DNA of 64,000 bases from Prunella strophiata (taxonomy: Eukaryota; Chordata; Aves; Passeriformes; Prunellidae), in contig JAZBQD010000019.1 of the NCBI GenBank assembly GCA_036583965.1, positions 682,001-746,000 on the forward strand. Reading direction: 5' to 3'. Positions 10,601 through 21,914 of this stretch are shown piece after piece; position 1 is the first letter of the stretch; every line of letters starts with the position of its first letter. Under the pieces are notes generated by a model. It worked only from the letters and a program-made list of their open reading frames with translations, did not search any database and was not told where the DNA came from. The translations under genes were made by a program, and so were the position numbers.

Positions 10601-12573
10601 CCCAGCTCCCTCAGGGATTCTCCATTCCCTTCCCAGCTCCTCAGGAATTCTCCATTCCCTTCCCAGCTCCTCAGGGATTCTCCATTCCCTTCCCAGCTCC
10701 TCAGGGATTCTCCATTCCCTTCCCAGCTCCTCAGGGATTCTCCATTCCCTTCCCAGCTCCTCAGGGATTCTCCATTCCCTTCCCAGCTCCTCAGGGATTC
10801 TCCATTCCCTTCCCAGCTCCCTCAGGGATTCTCCATTCCCTTCCCAGCTCCTCAGGGATTCTCCATTCCCTTCCCAGCTCCTCAGGAATTCTCCATTCCC
10901 TTCCCAGCTCCTCAGGGATTCTCCATTCCCTTCCCAGCTCCCTCAGGGATTCTCCATTCCCTTCCCAGCTCCTCAGGGATTCTCCATTCCCTTCCCAGCT
11001 CCCTCAGGGATTCTCCATTCCCTTCCCAGCTCCCTCAGGGATTCTCCATTCCCTTCCCAGCTCCTCAGGAATTCTCCATTCCCTTCCCAGCTCCTCAGGG
11101 ATTCTCCATTCCCTTCCCAGCTCCTCAGGGATTCTCCATTCCCTTCCCAGCTCCTCAGGGATTCTCCATTCCCTTCCCAGCTCCCTCAGGGATTCTCCAT
11201 TCCCTTCCCAGCTCCCTCAGGGATTCTCCATTCCCTTCCCAGCTCCTCAGGAATTCTCCATTCCCTTCCCAGCTCCTCAGGGATTCTCCATTCCCTTCCC
11301 AGCTCCTCAGGGATTCTCCATTCCCTTCCCAGCTCCTCAGGAATTCTCCATTCCCTTCCCAGCTCCTCAGGAATTCTCCATTCCCTTCCCAGCTCCTCAG
11401 GGATTCTCCATTCCCTTCCCAGCTCCTCAGGAATTCTCCATTCCCTTCCCAGCTCCTCAGGAATTCTCCATTCCCTTCCCAGCTCCTCAGGAATTCTCCA
11501 TTCCCTTCCCAGCTCCTCAGGAATTCTCCATTCCCTTCCCAGCTCCTCAGGAATTCTCCATTCCCTTCCCAGCTCCCTCAGGGATTCTCCATTCCCTTCC
11601 CAGCTCCTCAGGAATTCTCCATTCCCTTCCCAGCTCCTCAGGAATTCTCCATTCCCTTCCCAGCTCCTCAGGAATTCTCCATTCCCTTCCCAGCTCCTCA
11701 GGAATTCTCCATTCCCTTCCCAGCTCCTCAGGAATTCTCCATTCCCTTCCCAGCTCCTCAGGGATTCTCCATTCCCTTCCCAGCTCCTCAGGGATTCTCC
11801 ATTCCCTTCCCAGCTCCTCAGGAATTCTCCATTCCCTTCCCAGCTCCTCAGGAATTCTCCATTCCCTTCCCAGCTCCTCAGGAATTCTCCATTCCCTTCC
11901 CAGCTCCTCAGGAATTCTCCATTCCCTTCCCAGCTCCTCAGGAATTCTCCATTCCCTTCCCAGCTCCTCAGGGATTCTCCATTCCCTTCCCAGCTCCTCA
12001 GGGATTCTCCATTCCCTTCCCAGCTCCTCAGGAATTCTCCATTCCCTTCCCAGCTCCTCAGGGATTCTCCATTCCCTTCCCAGCTCCTCAGGGATTCTCC
12101 ATTCCCTTCCCAGCTCCTCAGGAATTCTCCATTCCCTTCCCAGCTCCTCAGGGATTCTCCATTCCCTTCCCAGCTCCTCAGGAATTCTCCATTCCCTTCC
12201 CAGCTCCTCAGGAATTCTCCATTCCCTTCCCAGCTCCTCAGGAATTCTCCATTCCCTTCCCAGCTCCTCAGGAATTCTCCATTCCCTTCCCAGCTCCTCA
12301 GGAATTCTCCATTCCCTTCCCAGCTCCTCAGGGATTCTCCATTCCCTTCCCAGCTCCTCAGGGATTCTCCATTCCCTTCCCAGCTCCTCAGGGATTCTCC
12401 ATTCCCTTCCCAGCTCCTCAGGGATTCTCCATTCCCTTCCCAGCTCCTCAGGGATTCTCCATTCCCTTCCCAGCTCCCTCAGGGATTCTCCATTCCCTTC
12501 CCAGCTCCTCAGGAATTCTCCATTCCCTTCCCATTTCTCAGGAATTCTCCATTCCCTTCCCAGCTCCCTCAGG
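7611..12573 (-). repeat. Giant CR1-derived 30-bp minisatellite, about 164 units
   Basis: Plus-strand unit: CTCAGGRATTCTCCATTCCC followed by TTCCCAGCTC, 30 bp. Up to about 10.1 kb units vary from roughly 28 to 32 bp and often carry CCAGCCCC in place of CCATTCCC. From about 10.2 to 12.5 kb nearly every unit is an exact 30-mer (31 with an extra C) differing mainly at one base (GGGATTC or GGAATTC). GGAATTC units contain an EcoRI site. The last units degrade (CCATTTCTCAGG at about 12530). The usual CR1 5' flank of the unit is absent at the far end. Stop-free minus-strand frames through the array are by-products of the 30-bp period. Confidence 0.95.
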
Positions 12574-12769
12574 CTTTGTCTGAGCTTTTGCTATCCCTAG
12601 GCCCTGAAATGAGACTTCCAGAGGGAATTCCACCTTCCCCACACACAGAGGATTTTCCAAAACCTCCAGAAAGCATCAGGGTTTTTTTTTCATTTCAAAA
12701 CAAAATGAGTCAGAAAGACATTTCAGAGTGATTTTTAATTTACTGTTCAGCCTCCTGCCCACACTGATG
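12574..12769. other. Non-coding flank of the array
   Basis: Short unique DNA between the minisatellite and the G-poor LTR-like stretch. It does not match the CR1 5' flank seen at 3.15 and 6.58 kb. Confidence 0.5.
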
Positions 12770-13400
12770 GACTCTTCTCCCTGGGTGACTTCTGGTCACC
12801 AGCTCCAAGAACAGAAGGGGGGAGTAGAGGTGACACCACAGAGGAAATTCAGTAAAACTTTATATGCTAAAAGTTTACACAAACAAAGCAAGACTACTAA
12901 AATATGTTCCTTTAACTTTATTACAACATCAGTCTCATTACATAGTTAAAACAATTAAAAAATAACAACTCGCATCTTACCAACAACAACCAAAGATTTC
13001 TTTATTACAAAACATTTAAAACACTTTCTAACCAATAACATATTACTAAAACTTACAAATAATTATTCTAACCAATCACTAAAATCATACATATACCTAC
13101 TTCAAACAATACTTATATACTTTCTATTAACAATACACAATACTCCATTATTAAACTCAAAATCTTCTACTATATTCTTATGAAATACATTTTTCTACAG
13201 TCTTAAAGTGTGTCTTCACCAAACCTAAAACTCAAACTATTATTTCATGTCCTTACTGTACTATTATACTTTTTCTACTTTCAAACCTTACAACTTCAAC
13301 TAACTCAAAATTCTCTACTCTTTCTGTTTCTAAAACCTACTTCCACAACTTTCTAAAAATCTTACCTTTACTATTTTTCCCACACCTGTCCACCCCTGGT
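12770..13400 (+). mobile_element. G-depleted stretch, probable retroviral LTR remnant
   Basis: From 12901 to 13380 I count only about 13 G in 480 bases while C is common; 12996-13181 is 186 bases with no G at all. Such strand asymmetry resembles the G-poor middle of the LTR at 4850-5472, and the text (TTTCTAACCAATAACATATT) looks like avian LTR sequence to me. I could not place TG/CA ends or a target-site duplication, so limits and class are uncertain. Confidence 0.45.
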
Positions 13401-13712
13401 GGTGGAATAATGGGAATGGGGCACCACAGAAATTAATTCAGGTGTAACAGGGAGAAATGTTTGTATTTCCTTCCCAAATGTTGCTCCTGAGATTTCCTTC
13501 CCCAAGTTCCTGGTACTGTCTGGAGGGATCATTCCATGACCAAGAGTTTATTCCAGATAAAAGCATCTCTGGCTTTTTCCTTCCTTTGAAATAGGAAAGA
13601 TGGAGAGAAGCGGTGAATTCAAATTTACAGATTCCTATTTATTTTTTTTTTTTTTTAAGCAGATGAGTAATTTATAGGGAATGGTCATTAATTCACAGTA
13701 TTCTCATGGAAT
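13401..13712. other. Non-coding DNA, no gene seen
   Basis: Unique sequence with a T run at about 13649-13657. Nothing else recognised. Confidence 0.5.
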
Positions 13713-14045
13713 TAAAGAGTCATGGAATGGTTTGGGATTAGAAAGGGACCTTTAAATCCCATCCCATTCCATGGCAGGGACACCTCCCACTGTGCCAGGC
13801 TGCTCCAGCCCCAGTGTCCAGCCTGGCCTTGGGCACTGCCAGGGATCCAGGGGCAGCCACAGCTGCTCTGGCAATTCCCAATTCCCAATCTCCCACCCAT
13901 CCCTGCCCTCTGGCACTGGGAGCCATTCCCTGTGTCCTGTCCCTCCATGCCTTGTCCCCAGTCCCTCTGCAGCTCTCCTGGAGCCCCTTCAGGCCCTGCC
14001 AGGGGCTCTGAGCTCTCCCTGGAGCCTTCTCCTCTCCAGGGGAAC
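13713..14045 (-). mobile_element. CR1 LINE tail, type A
   Basis: A long, well-preserved minus-strand type A tail, from GTCATGGAATGGTTTGGGAT through GTGTCCAGCCTGGCCTTGGG to CCTGGAGCCTTCTCCTCTCC. Confidence 0.9.
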
Positions 14046-15206
14046 TTTCCTTTGAACCTTTGAATGGATCTGGCTCCATCCAGGGAGATGTAAATTACAG
14101 AAGCCAAGATTTTCCCAGTTTTCCCATGTCCTCACCTGTGGAACCATCCCTGCCTCGCCTCCTTCACTCCCCAAGGAATTTTGTACCCAACCTTCCTGTC
14201 CTACCCTTCCTAATCCCCTCTTTTCCATCAGAGTGACGCACAGGAATTTATTTTTTCTCTATTTTTATTTTCCAGCCCCACAAAGGCTTTACACGTCCAA
14301 GTCCTAATGAGTCAGAGACTGAAATCCCTCAGGTTCCTGTGAGAAATGGCAGCACAAATGGCTGTGCTGCAGCTTAATTGGGCACCTCATTAAATATCTG
14401 AATATTAAAGCCCCTCAACAGCTCTGAAGTTGGTGGGGATGTCGTTATGGCACGTGTTGGAAACAGGCTGTTCCACAGATCCCAAAAATGGGATTATAAA
14501 GTTGCTGGGGATTTGTCCATTGTGCTTTTAGCTTTCCCCCTCCCCCCTAAGATTTTTATAAATGTTCAGATGTTGTGAGCTTTTTTTGTGCCCGAACTTT
14601 TGGAAGTTTGTGAGAACCACCAGGAGCTCTCCCTGCTGGGATTTATCCATTATTGCACCCCCTGATTCAGCTCTGCCAGATGTGATCCCTCATCTCTCCC
14701 TAAATATTGACCTTCCCCGAGTTTTCCAAAGCCAAACACAGGGATTGCAATCAAATCCTGAGTTGTTCTGAGTGAGGAAATGTTTGGCTCAGGAGAGGAG
14801 AAGGACCTTGGTTCCAGGAATATGCTTTGATTTTCCATGAAGGATTGGAGAAATTTTGGAAGGAGGAGGAAAGGAAGGAAAAATTAATGAGCATTTAGGC
14901 AAATAAAGATGGAATTTCCCCTTTTGTTTGCAGTGCTGCACAAATCTGCATGAGCTGCTGGGATTATTAAGGGCTTGATGATTTCTTTATCCAACAAACC
15001 GAATGGATTTGATAATCCAGGTTTATTCTGGGATCAGCTTTATTGTTGGAATATTGACTCTGGCTGTGAAAGAAAACCATGGTGTGAAATGCAGTTAGAG
15101 ACTTGTCCATTTTTATTAGATTCTGATTAGATTTTGATTTAGGGAGTGAAATGAACTCTGCAGCTCCCTGCTCTCCCTTTGCTGTGCAGAGCCACAGCCA
15201 CCAGGG
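14046..15206. other. Non-coding DNA, no gene seen
   Basis: Unique, moderately AT-rich DNA. The text at about 14360-14420 (TTAATTGGGCACCTCATTAA and ATATTAAAGCCC) has no repeat relatives in the window; no coding signal. Confidence 0.5.
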
Positions 15207-15556
15207 TTTGGAGAATCTTGGAATTCTGGGAAGGTTTGGATTGGAAGGGACCTCAAATCCCACCTTAAATCCCATAGGCAGGGACACCTCCCACTGTCCC
15301 AGGCTGCTCCAGCCCCAGTGTCCAGCCTGGCCTTGGGCACTGCCAGGGATCCAGGGGCAGCCACAGCTGCTCTGGCAATTCCAGCCCAGCCCCTCCCCAC
15401 CCTCCCACACAGGAATTCCTTCTCAATCTCACACCCCAATCTCCCCTTTTCCAATTTGCAGCCATTCCCTGTGTCCTGTCCCTCCATCCCTTGTCCCCAG
15501 TCCCTCTCCAGCTCTCCTGGAGCCCCTTTATGCTCTGAGCTCTCCCAGGCTGAAGA
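15207..15556 (-). mobile_element. CR1 LINE tail, type A
   Basis: Second minus-strand type A tail, a direct repeat of the copy at 13713. It keeps the CCCACTGTCCCAGGCTGCTCC block and the CTCTCCAGCTCTCCTGGAGC block but has lost the part after TATGCTCTGAGCTCTCC. Confidence 0.9.
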
Positions 15557-16874
15557 AGATCCACCCCAACACCCAGTGAGGGGAAATCTTTGAGATTCCA
15601 TTGCCAGGGGGACAGGGAGCCTCAGTAATTGGGAGAAAATCCTTAATGGAGCAAGTAGAGGAAGAAATGAAGCCTTGGTAGCAGCTGGAGCAGAACCAAG
15701 GGTGGCAGAGGAGCCATCAGGAGGATTGTGCTGGCTCAGCTGCTGCAGGAGCAGCACTTGGCACATTTTGGGGAGGGAGCAGAGCTGGGCTGCTGAGCAG
15801 AAGTGCAAACCTGCAGCAATCTGGGTGATTTAGAGCCCACACTGCACATTCCTGCTGCTCAGAAGTTCCTGCTTTGGTTTGGTTTCCCAAAGAGTCTAGG
15901 AGGTCTTTAAAAGAGCAATTTTTTTGAGGATTTACATAGAACCTCCCTTCTGAAAGGAAGGTTTAATTCTGGTTTTAAACAGCTGGGCATGACCATTGAT
16001 TGAGGTTTCAGTGCAGAATTTGGGGCATTTTTTTTTTTTTTCCAAATGGGAACTAAATTGCCATGAACTGAACCAGGATCTTCTTGGTGCTTCCCAGAAG
16101 TGGGACAAGAGAAATGAGCTGGGCCTGATCCCAGGAATTCCCTGGGCACAGGAGGCAGAACTCCTGCCCTGAGCAGAGCCCAGAGAGGGGCTGGAGTCTC
16201 CTCCCTGGGATATTCCAGAGCCACAGGGACACAATCCTGTGCCCTGGGCAGGGACTGGCACCAGTGACCCTCTGTGGTGCCTTCCAGCCTGATCCATCCT
16301 GGGATTCTGGGATTAGCAAGCCATGAATTCCAAATGTCTGGAACCATCCACACTTCCTGCCCTGAGTCCCCACTGGTTTGGATCCCTTTAGCCCCTCCTA
16401 GGAATTAGGGAAAGGAGGATAAAAGGCAGAAGTTCACCTGTGGTTCATATTTGCTCCTTTTTAACCAATTTCCAAGCATTTTCCAGACTTTTGGGAAGTG
16501 GGCTGTGCCTTTTGCCTCCATCCAGGGCTGCTCCTGGAACCAGATCCATGCTCCAATGTCAGATCCATGCACTAAGGATAAGATATTTTGGCCTGGGGTA
16601 GCAGGAGAAGATGGGAGCTGCCTCCAGCTCCCTCTGCCAGCCCCATGGGGATGGATAAAGCTGGGAAATGAAGCACAGGGGGTGGAAGTGAGCCTGGAGG
16701 AGCTGTCAGTCCCATGGTGGAGCCAGGATCACTGGAATTCCTGGCAGGATTGTGCCTGCAGCTGCCACCACTTCACTGGCTGTTCATGGAACCTGCTGTT
16801 CTGAGCAGGAATTCTTAGGAGTTCCCAAAGAACAGGAGGGAAAGCTCTGTTTTTTTGGCATGAATTGACTCTCC
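15557..16874. other. Non-coding DNA, no gene seen
   Basis: Unique DNA with a T run at about 16029-16041. No splice-flanked coding exon recognised. Confidence 0.5.
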
Positions 16875-16957
16875 ACTGAATCATGGAATCGTGGAATTAC
16901 CTGAGCTGGATTTACAGGGAGCATCAGTCCAACTCCTGACCCTGTATGGGACACCAC
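16875..16957 (-). mobile_element. Short CR1 terminus
   Basis: Minus-strand CR1 end: TGAATCATGGAATCGTGGAA followed by a diverged body (CAGTCCAACTCCTGACC). It abuts the 57-bp tandem duplication at 16958. Confidence 0.6.
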
Positions 16958-17083
16958 AAAATCCCACCCTGCTTCCTCCTCTGAGTTCTGGGATGGATTT
17001 AAGGACCCACACTTTAAAATCCCACCCTGCTCCTCCTCTGAGTTCTGGGATGGATTTAAGGACTCACACTTAAAATCCCATCC
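16958..17083 (+). repeat. Tandem duplication, unit 56-58 bp, just over 2 copies
   Basis: AAAATCCCACCCTGC starts at 16958 and again at 17016, each followed by TGAGTTCTGGGATGGATTTA; a third start (AAAATCCCATCC) appears at 17072. The two full copies differ by only a few bases. Confidence 0.85.
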
Positions 17084-17744
17084 TTTCCCCACCTCCTCCC
17101 TGCATCCTCCACTGGATCCTGGCTGGCACTTGATGCTCTCCAAGAGATTTTCCTGACTCTGCTCCTCAGCACTGGGACCTGGAGAACATTTCCATGGGCT
17201 CTGGAGCCAAACCTCACTTCCTGCTTTTGGGAAAGGCACAGAGCTGCCTCCTGACAAATAGGAAATGTCCTTTATATTCCCAAAGTTCAGGAGCTTCACT
17301 GCCTTAAGGATTTTGGAAGGAACATCCCAAGGTTAGGTGGGATAAGCCCCTCCAAGCTCACTCTTCCCTGAGCCCCACTTCCATCTGGATCTGGTTACAA
17401 ATCCTACCTGACATTCCCCAATGGATTGTGCAGGAACGTGTGGTTGATCAAATAAATCCTGCTGGATTTCTCGCTTGGAAGAAATATTTACAAAGGCAAG
17501 GAAATCACAGGCAGAGGGAAGAGAGCAGAGACTGCAGCTTGTCTTTGCTGGAGGCTGCTGGCAGTTTGTTTTTCAAATAGCAAATCCTGCCTTAGGCCTG
17601 ACCAGAAAAAGCAATAAAAACTTCATTTTCGTGGAAGGAAAAGAGAAATAGGACTTTTAAAGCCTTTCACAGTTGTTGGGGTTTTTTTACTTCTTTTTGT
17701 GAATAATTTTTTCTTTAAAGAGAACAGAAAATATAAACTCTGCT
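17084..17744. other. Non-coding DNA, no gene seen
   Basis: Unique sequence, no recognised repeat or coding exon. Confidence 0.5.
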
Positions 17745-18124
17745 GTGAGGAAAGGCTGGGAGAGCTGGGAATGTTCACCTGGAGAAGGGAAGGATCCAGG
17801 GAGAGCTCAGAGCCCCTGGCAAGGCTTGAAGGGGCTCCAGGAGAGCTGGAGAGGGACTGGGGACAAGGCATGGAGGGACAGGACACAGGGAATGGCTTCA
17901 AGTTGGAAAAGGGGAGATTTAGGGTTGGATATTGGGAAGGAATTCCTGTCTGGGAGGGTGGGGAGGGGCTGGGATAGAATTTTCAGAGCTGCCCCTGGAT
18001 CCCTGGCAGTGCCCAAGGCCAGGTTGGACACTGGGGCTGGAGCAGCCTGGGACAGTGGGAGGTGTCCCTGCCATGGAATGGGATTGGATTTAAGGTCCCT
18101 TCTAATCCAAACCATTCTGGATTC
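17745..18124 (+). mobile_element. CR1 LINE tail, type A, long copy
   Basis: Plus-strand type A from GGCTGGGAGAGCTGGGAATG through GGGACAGGACACAGGGAATG and CTGCCCCTGGATCCCTGGCA to the terminus AACCATTCTGGATTCC. It is inverted relative to the copies at 15207 and 19183. Confidence 0.9.
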
Positions 18125-19182
18125 CAACCCCACTGATGTGGGTTTAGGGGAAGTTATTTCTAAAGCAGCAGCAGCCAAAGCAGGAAAATGATATTCCCAG
18201 ACATTTCCAAGGAGCAGAGGTCATGGATTTGCTACCTCCCCACCCTGAGCCTGTGGGGACAAATCTGACCTGGGTGCCTGGGACAGCAATGCCAGCAGGA
18301 GAAGGGAGATTTGACTCCAGCCCTCCACCCAAATGAAATCCTTGGAAATGCTGGAAGTGGACACAGATTTTGCCTCGTGGGCCTCTGTGTTTCCCAGTCA
18401 GCCTCAGGTGAGCAGCACCAATCCCAAGTGCTGCATGCTTTTTGGGAATGTGTTGGACAGAATTCCTGTTCAGAGCTTGTCACTTTGGGATGAGGCCCAT
18501 GGCACCAAATGCCAAAGGTCTGTTTGGAATTCCAAAGGCTCCATCTACCACTCCAGGTGGAACCACCCCTTGTGACAACATCTGGAATTTCGCCCTCCCA
18601 GACATCATTTTGCACTTTCCTCATAGAATAAATTATTTTTTGGGATCTTAAACCACTTCTTGGCCTCAGAGTTTTCATCTTTTATTGACTGAAGCTCTGC
18701 TAATGGCTCTGAGGGCAGCAATAAATATTTGCAGTCTGGATTGGCCCGGATTTATTGCAGAAAGTGGAAACCTCAGGTCAGCAAACAAAGCTGGATTTGT
18801 GTGGTTTCTTTTTAAATGTTAATCCTCCAAATTATTAATATGGGCAGGCTGTGGTTGTGGTGGCAGAAATTCCTTCTGTTCAATGGCATGTTTGAATATG
18901 TACAACATAATACAATTAAATTATTATTATTTAAATGTAGTTAATAGTCCAGTGGAGTGTGTTCAGGTTATTCAAGTGGGTTCATTGACACCATGGATTG
19001 AAAAATCTGTTTAAATACCCAAAGTTCGAGTTAAAAAAATCAGATAAAAATAATCTAAAAGTAGCTTTTTTATACTGTTTTATATAATAAGAAGTATTAT
19101 GGAAGGGATAATGCTTTTATTCATACTATAAAGGAGCAGTATGGAAAAATGTCACAGAATGTGACAAAAATGTCACAATGTC
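18125..19182. other. Non-coding DNA, no gene seen
   Basis: Unique DNA, strongly AT-rich at 18890-19130. No recognised element. Confidence 0.5.
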
Positions 19183-19655
19183 ACAGAATTCCAGAAGGAT
19201 TTGGGTTGGAAGGACCTTGAATCCCATCCCATCCCATCCCATCCCATCCCATCCCATCCCATCCCATCCCATCCCATCCCATCCCATCCCATCCCATCCC
19301 ATCCCATCCCATCCCATCCCATCCCATCCCATCCCATCCCATCCCATCCCATCCCTGCCATGGCAGGGACACCTCCCACTGTCCCAGGCTGCTCCAACCT
19401 GGCCTTGGACACTTCCAGGGATCCAGGGGCAGCCACAGCTGCTCTGGCAATTCCATTCCAGCCCCTTCCCACCCTCCCAGCCAGGAATTCTTTCCTAATA
19501 ACCAACCTAAATCTCCCCTTTTCCAGCCTAAAGCCATTCCCTGTGTCCTGTCCCTCCATCCTTGTCCCCAGTCCCTCTCCAGCTCTCCTGGAGCCCCTTC
19601 AGGCCCTGCCAGGGGCTCTGAGCTCTCCCTGGAGCCTTCTCCTCTCCAGCCTTTC
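19183..19655 (-). mobile_element. CR1 LINE tail, type A, carrying a pentamer expansion
   Basis: Minus-strand type A tail from CAGAATTCCAGAAGG to CCTTCTCCTCTCCAG. Where other copies read AATCCCATCCCATTCC (13757-13772) this copy holds a long ATCCC microsatellite at 19221-19355. Confidence 0.9.
19221..19355 (+). repeat. Perfect (ATCCC)27 microsatellite inside CR1
   Basis: 135 bases, 27 uninterrupted copies of ATCCC. The CR1 sense strand reads GGGAT, so frames through it read GWDGMGWDGM-like peptides with no biological meaning. Perfection suggests recent or ongoing length change. Confidence 0.97.
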
Positions 19656-20869
19656 CATCTTCAAAGGCCAAACCAAGAAATTCCCCAAATCCCATTTTTT
19701 TGTGTGTGTCCAGGTGTCCCTGCAGGCCCAGTTCAAGGCTGTAACATTCCCCAGGATCTGAAAATAATGCAGGAAAACTCCCAGAGGTCCCAAAGCAAGG
19801 TCAGATCTCCCCACAGGGCGATGTGGATGTGGATTCATCGGATCCATGGGGCAGAAAGAGAAGAGGAAGGGAGGAAGAAAGGAAAGGAAGGGAGACAGGA
19901 AGGAAGGAACCTCGTGCAGGATATTGATGGATTGAGCATTCCACAGGTGGAATTATTGAATTTTTTCATAGTTTTTTGCTTTTTCCCAGATCCCTTTATG
20001 CCTTTCAGGCTGTCCCACCTAAAAATTTTCCCTGTCATGGACAGCAAGGCTGCTGGAAAATGTCTCCTATTCCTGCACTCCGGCAGGAGTGAGGGATGTG
20101 GAATTACTTCCTAATTTTCTGGAATAAAAATTCATCTCTGGGCAGCAGCAGAGCTCAGAGTTCTGCCTTCCCAGGATATTTCAGAAGGCATCAAACAATA
20201 TTAAACCTTAGGGTTATTTAAGCAAATACCAAGGAAATAATTGCTGGCAATTTCCTGCCAGCTCCCAGCAAGATTCCCAGGAAGTTCTGCCATAAAACAA
20301 ATATTGGATGTACAGAAAACATGACAAAACCACAGTATTTGTGATGCCAATTTTTTTTTCTTTTATTTTTTTTTCTCTGACTTTTATTTAATCTAGTGAA
20401 TAAATGGATTTAAATAAGATTCCCAGTGTAGTGAATAAATGGATTTAACTAAGGATTTCCTGTGTAATATATCCATGATGTAGCTTTTTTACTCGTTTAT
20501 GTGAACCTGCTGGACAGGTGGAGTTGATTTTTCCTGCCAGGAAAAGGGAAGAAAATATGGCTCAGCCCTTTCCAAACCTTATCATCAAATAGTCTGGGAT
20601 GTTTCCAGCTGTGGATGGGAAAATTCTGCTGATCCTGAGGCTAAAATCCAGCACAGGATGAGGACTGAGCCTCTGTGCAACCAGCCAGGGAAATGGGATG
20701 GGATCCACAGGGAAATGTGATGACAAATCCAATAATTATAGATTTTTAAGGAATCTGACAGGCAGCCTTGTCCCAATAAATCCTCCTGTCCCAAAAGGGG
20801 GTCAGGCTCTGGAATCTCCACTTGTTTATCTGTCTGCTTTGAAATAAACTCTGCTCCAGCTGGGATTTC
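19656..20869. other. Non-coding DNA with purine tract and small duplication
   Basis: Contains a purine-rich AAGG/GAGG tract at 19852-19909 and a 35-bp tandem duplication at 20394-20463. Otherwise unique and without coding signal. Confidence 0.5.
20394..20463 (+). repeat. 35-bp tandem duplication
   Basis: TAGTGAATAAATGGATTTAA begins at 20394 and recurs at 20429 with minor changes. Confidence 0.8.
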
Positions 20870-21018
20870 AAGTGGAATTCCCTGGAAATGTCCAAGGCCA
20901 GGTTGGATGGGGCCTGGAAAAACCTGGGATAGTGGAAGGTGTCCCTGCCCATGGAAAGGGGTGGGACTGGATGGGATTCCACATCCTTTGAGCCCAAACC
21001 TTTCCATGATTCCATGAT
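20870..21018 (+). mobile_element. CR1 LINE tail, type A-like
   Basis: Diverged plus-strand tail with AATGTCCAAGGCCAGGTTGG and GTGGAAGGTGTCCCTGCCCA, ending in a clear CR1 terminal repeat, TTCCATGATTCCATGATTC. Confidence 0.85.
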
Positions 21019-21179
21019 TCACCAATTAATCCTTGTTCCTGTCCAGTGGGAATTCCATTATCCAGGCAAAACTGGCTGTATCCACCTGTCCACCAGTGTT
21101 TGCCCACAAAGGTCACCAACAACTTGTTAAAAGAGGTTTTAATTTTGTGGGTAAGGAATTCCAGCAGCTCGGACAATTC

Positions 21180-21390
21180 CCTGCTGCCCAGCTGAGGAAT
21201 AAAATGTTCAGCCAGGTGGAAATGATGGAAAATTTCCAGAATTCCCTGGCAGGAGGGGACAGCTGGGAGGGTTGGGCTCTGCTCCCAGGGGACAGGGACA
21301 GGAAGGAGAGGGAATGGCTCCAGTTGAGCCAGAGAGGGTTTAGGTTGGATATTTGGGAAAATTCTGTCATGGAAAAGGGTTGACAGCAAT
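21180..21390 (+). mobile_element. CR1 fragment, type B
   Basis: Plus-strand type B relatives: GGGGACAGGGACAGGAAGG, then AGGTTGGATATTTGGGAAAA, a motif of older CR1 3' regions. The 3' end is missing. Confidence 0.7.
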
Positions 21391-21914
21391 ATTATTGTTT
21401 TCCCACCCCCCAAACCTGAACAAATCCATAAAATGGGATTCCAAAATGCATTTCCCAATCTCCTGGACATCCAGAGCTGGGGGGAAGATCCTTATGGAGT
21501 GACAAGTGAGGGAGAAGTGCAGGGGAAGCTGGAAATTTAAACCTTTGTCCTTTCTGAAAGGCCACAACATTCTTGGCTGCTCCCAAGGTGGAACCAGGGC
21601 TGGAAAAGTTAGATCAAATATTCCCTTTATTTGTGGTTGCTTGGCTGCAAAATCCCTGGCTGGCAAAGGATTCCCAAAGCACAACAAGGCTTTCAAGCAT
21701 GGAATTCTGGAAGTGCCATTGCTCCCACAGCAGCTGGAATAAGGAAAAGCAATGGGGTCTTGTTGGGATTTATGGAATGCATTTATTTCCTTTCCTTAGG
21801 AATTTCATCCCAGTGCAGCAGGAGCCTCCAGGATGCAGGAAGTCACTTCTGTCCTTTTTGTTAGGAAAACCCAAGTTCCAGGTTCCCCTGGAAGGGGAGA
21901 TGAACATGGGAGAT
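21391..21914. other. Non-coding DNA, no gene seen
   Basis: Unique sequence between a CR1 fragment and the 128-bp duplication. Confidence 0.5.

Noticed and set aside
7611..12573. CRISPR-like array
   Set aside because: Units are directly adjacent with no unique spacers, and the DNA is avian.
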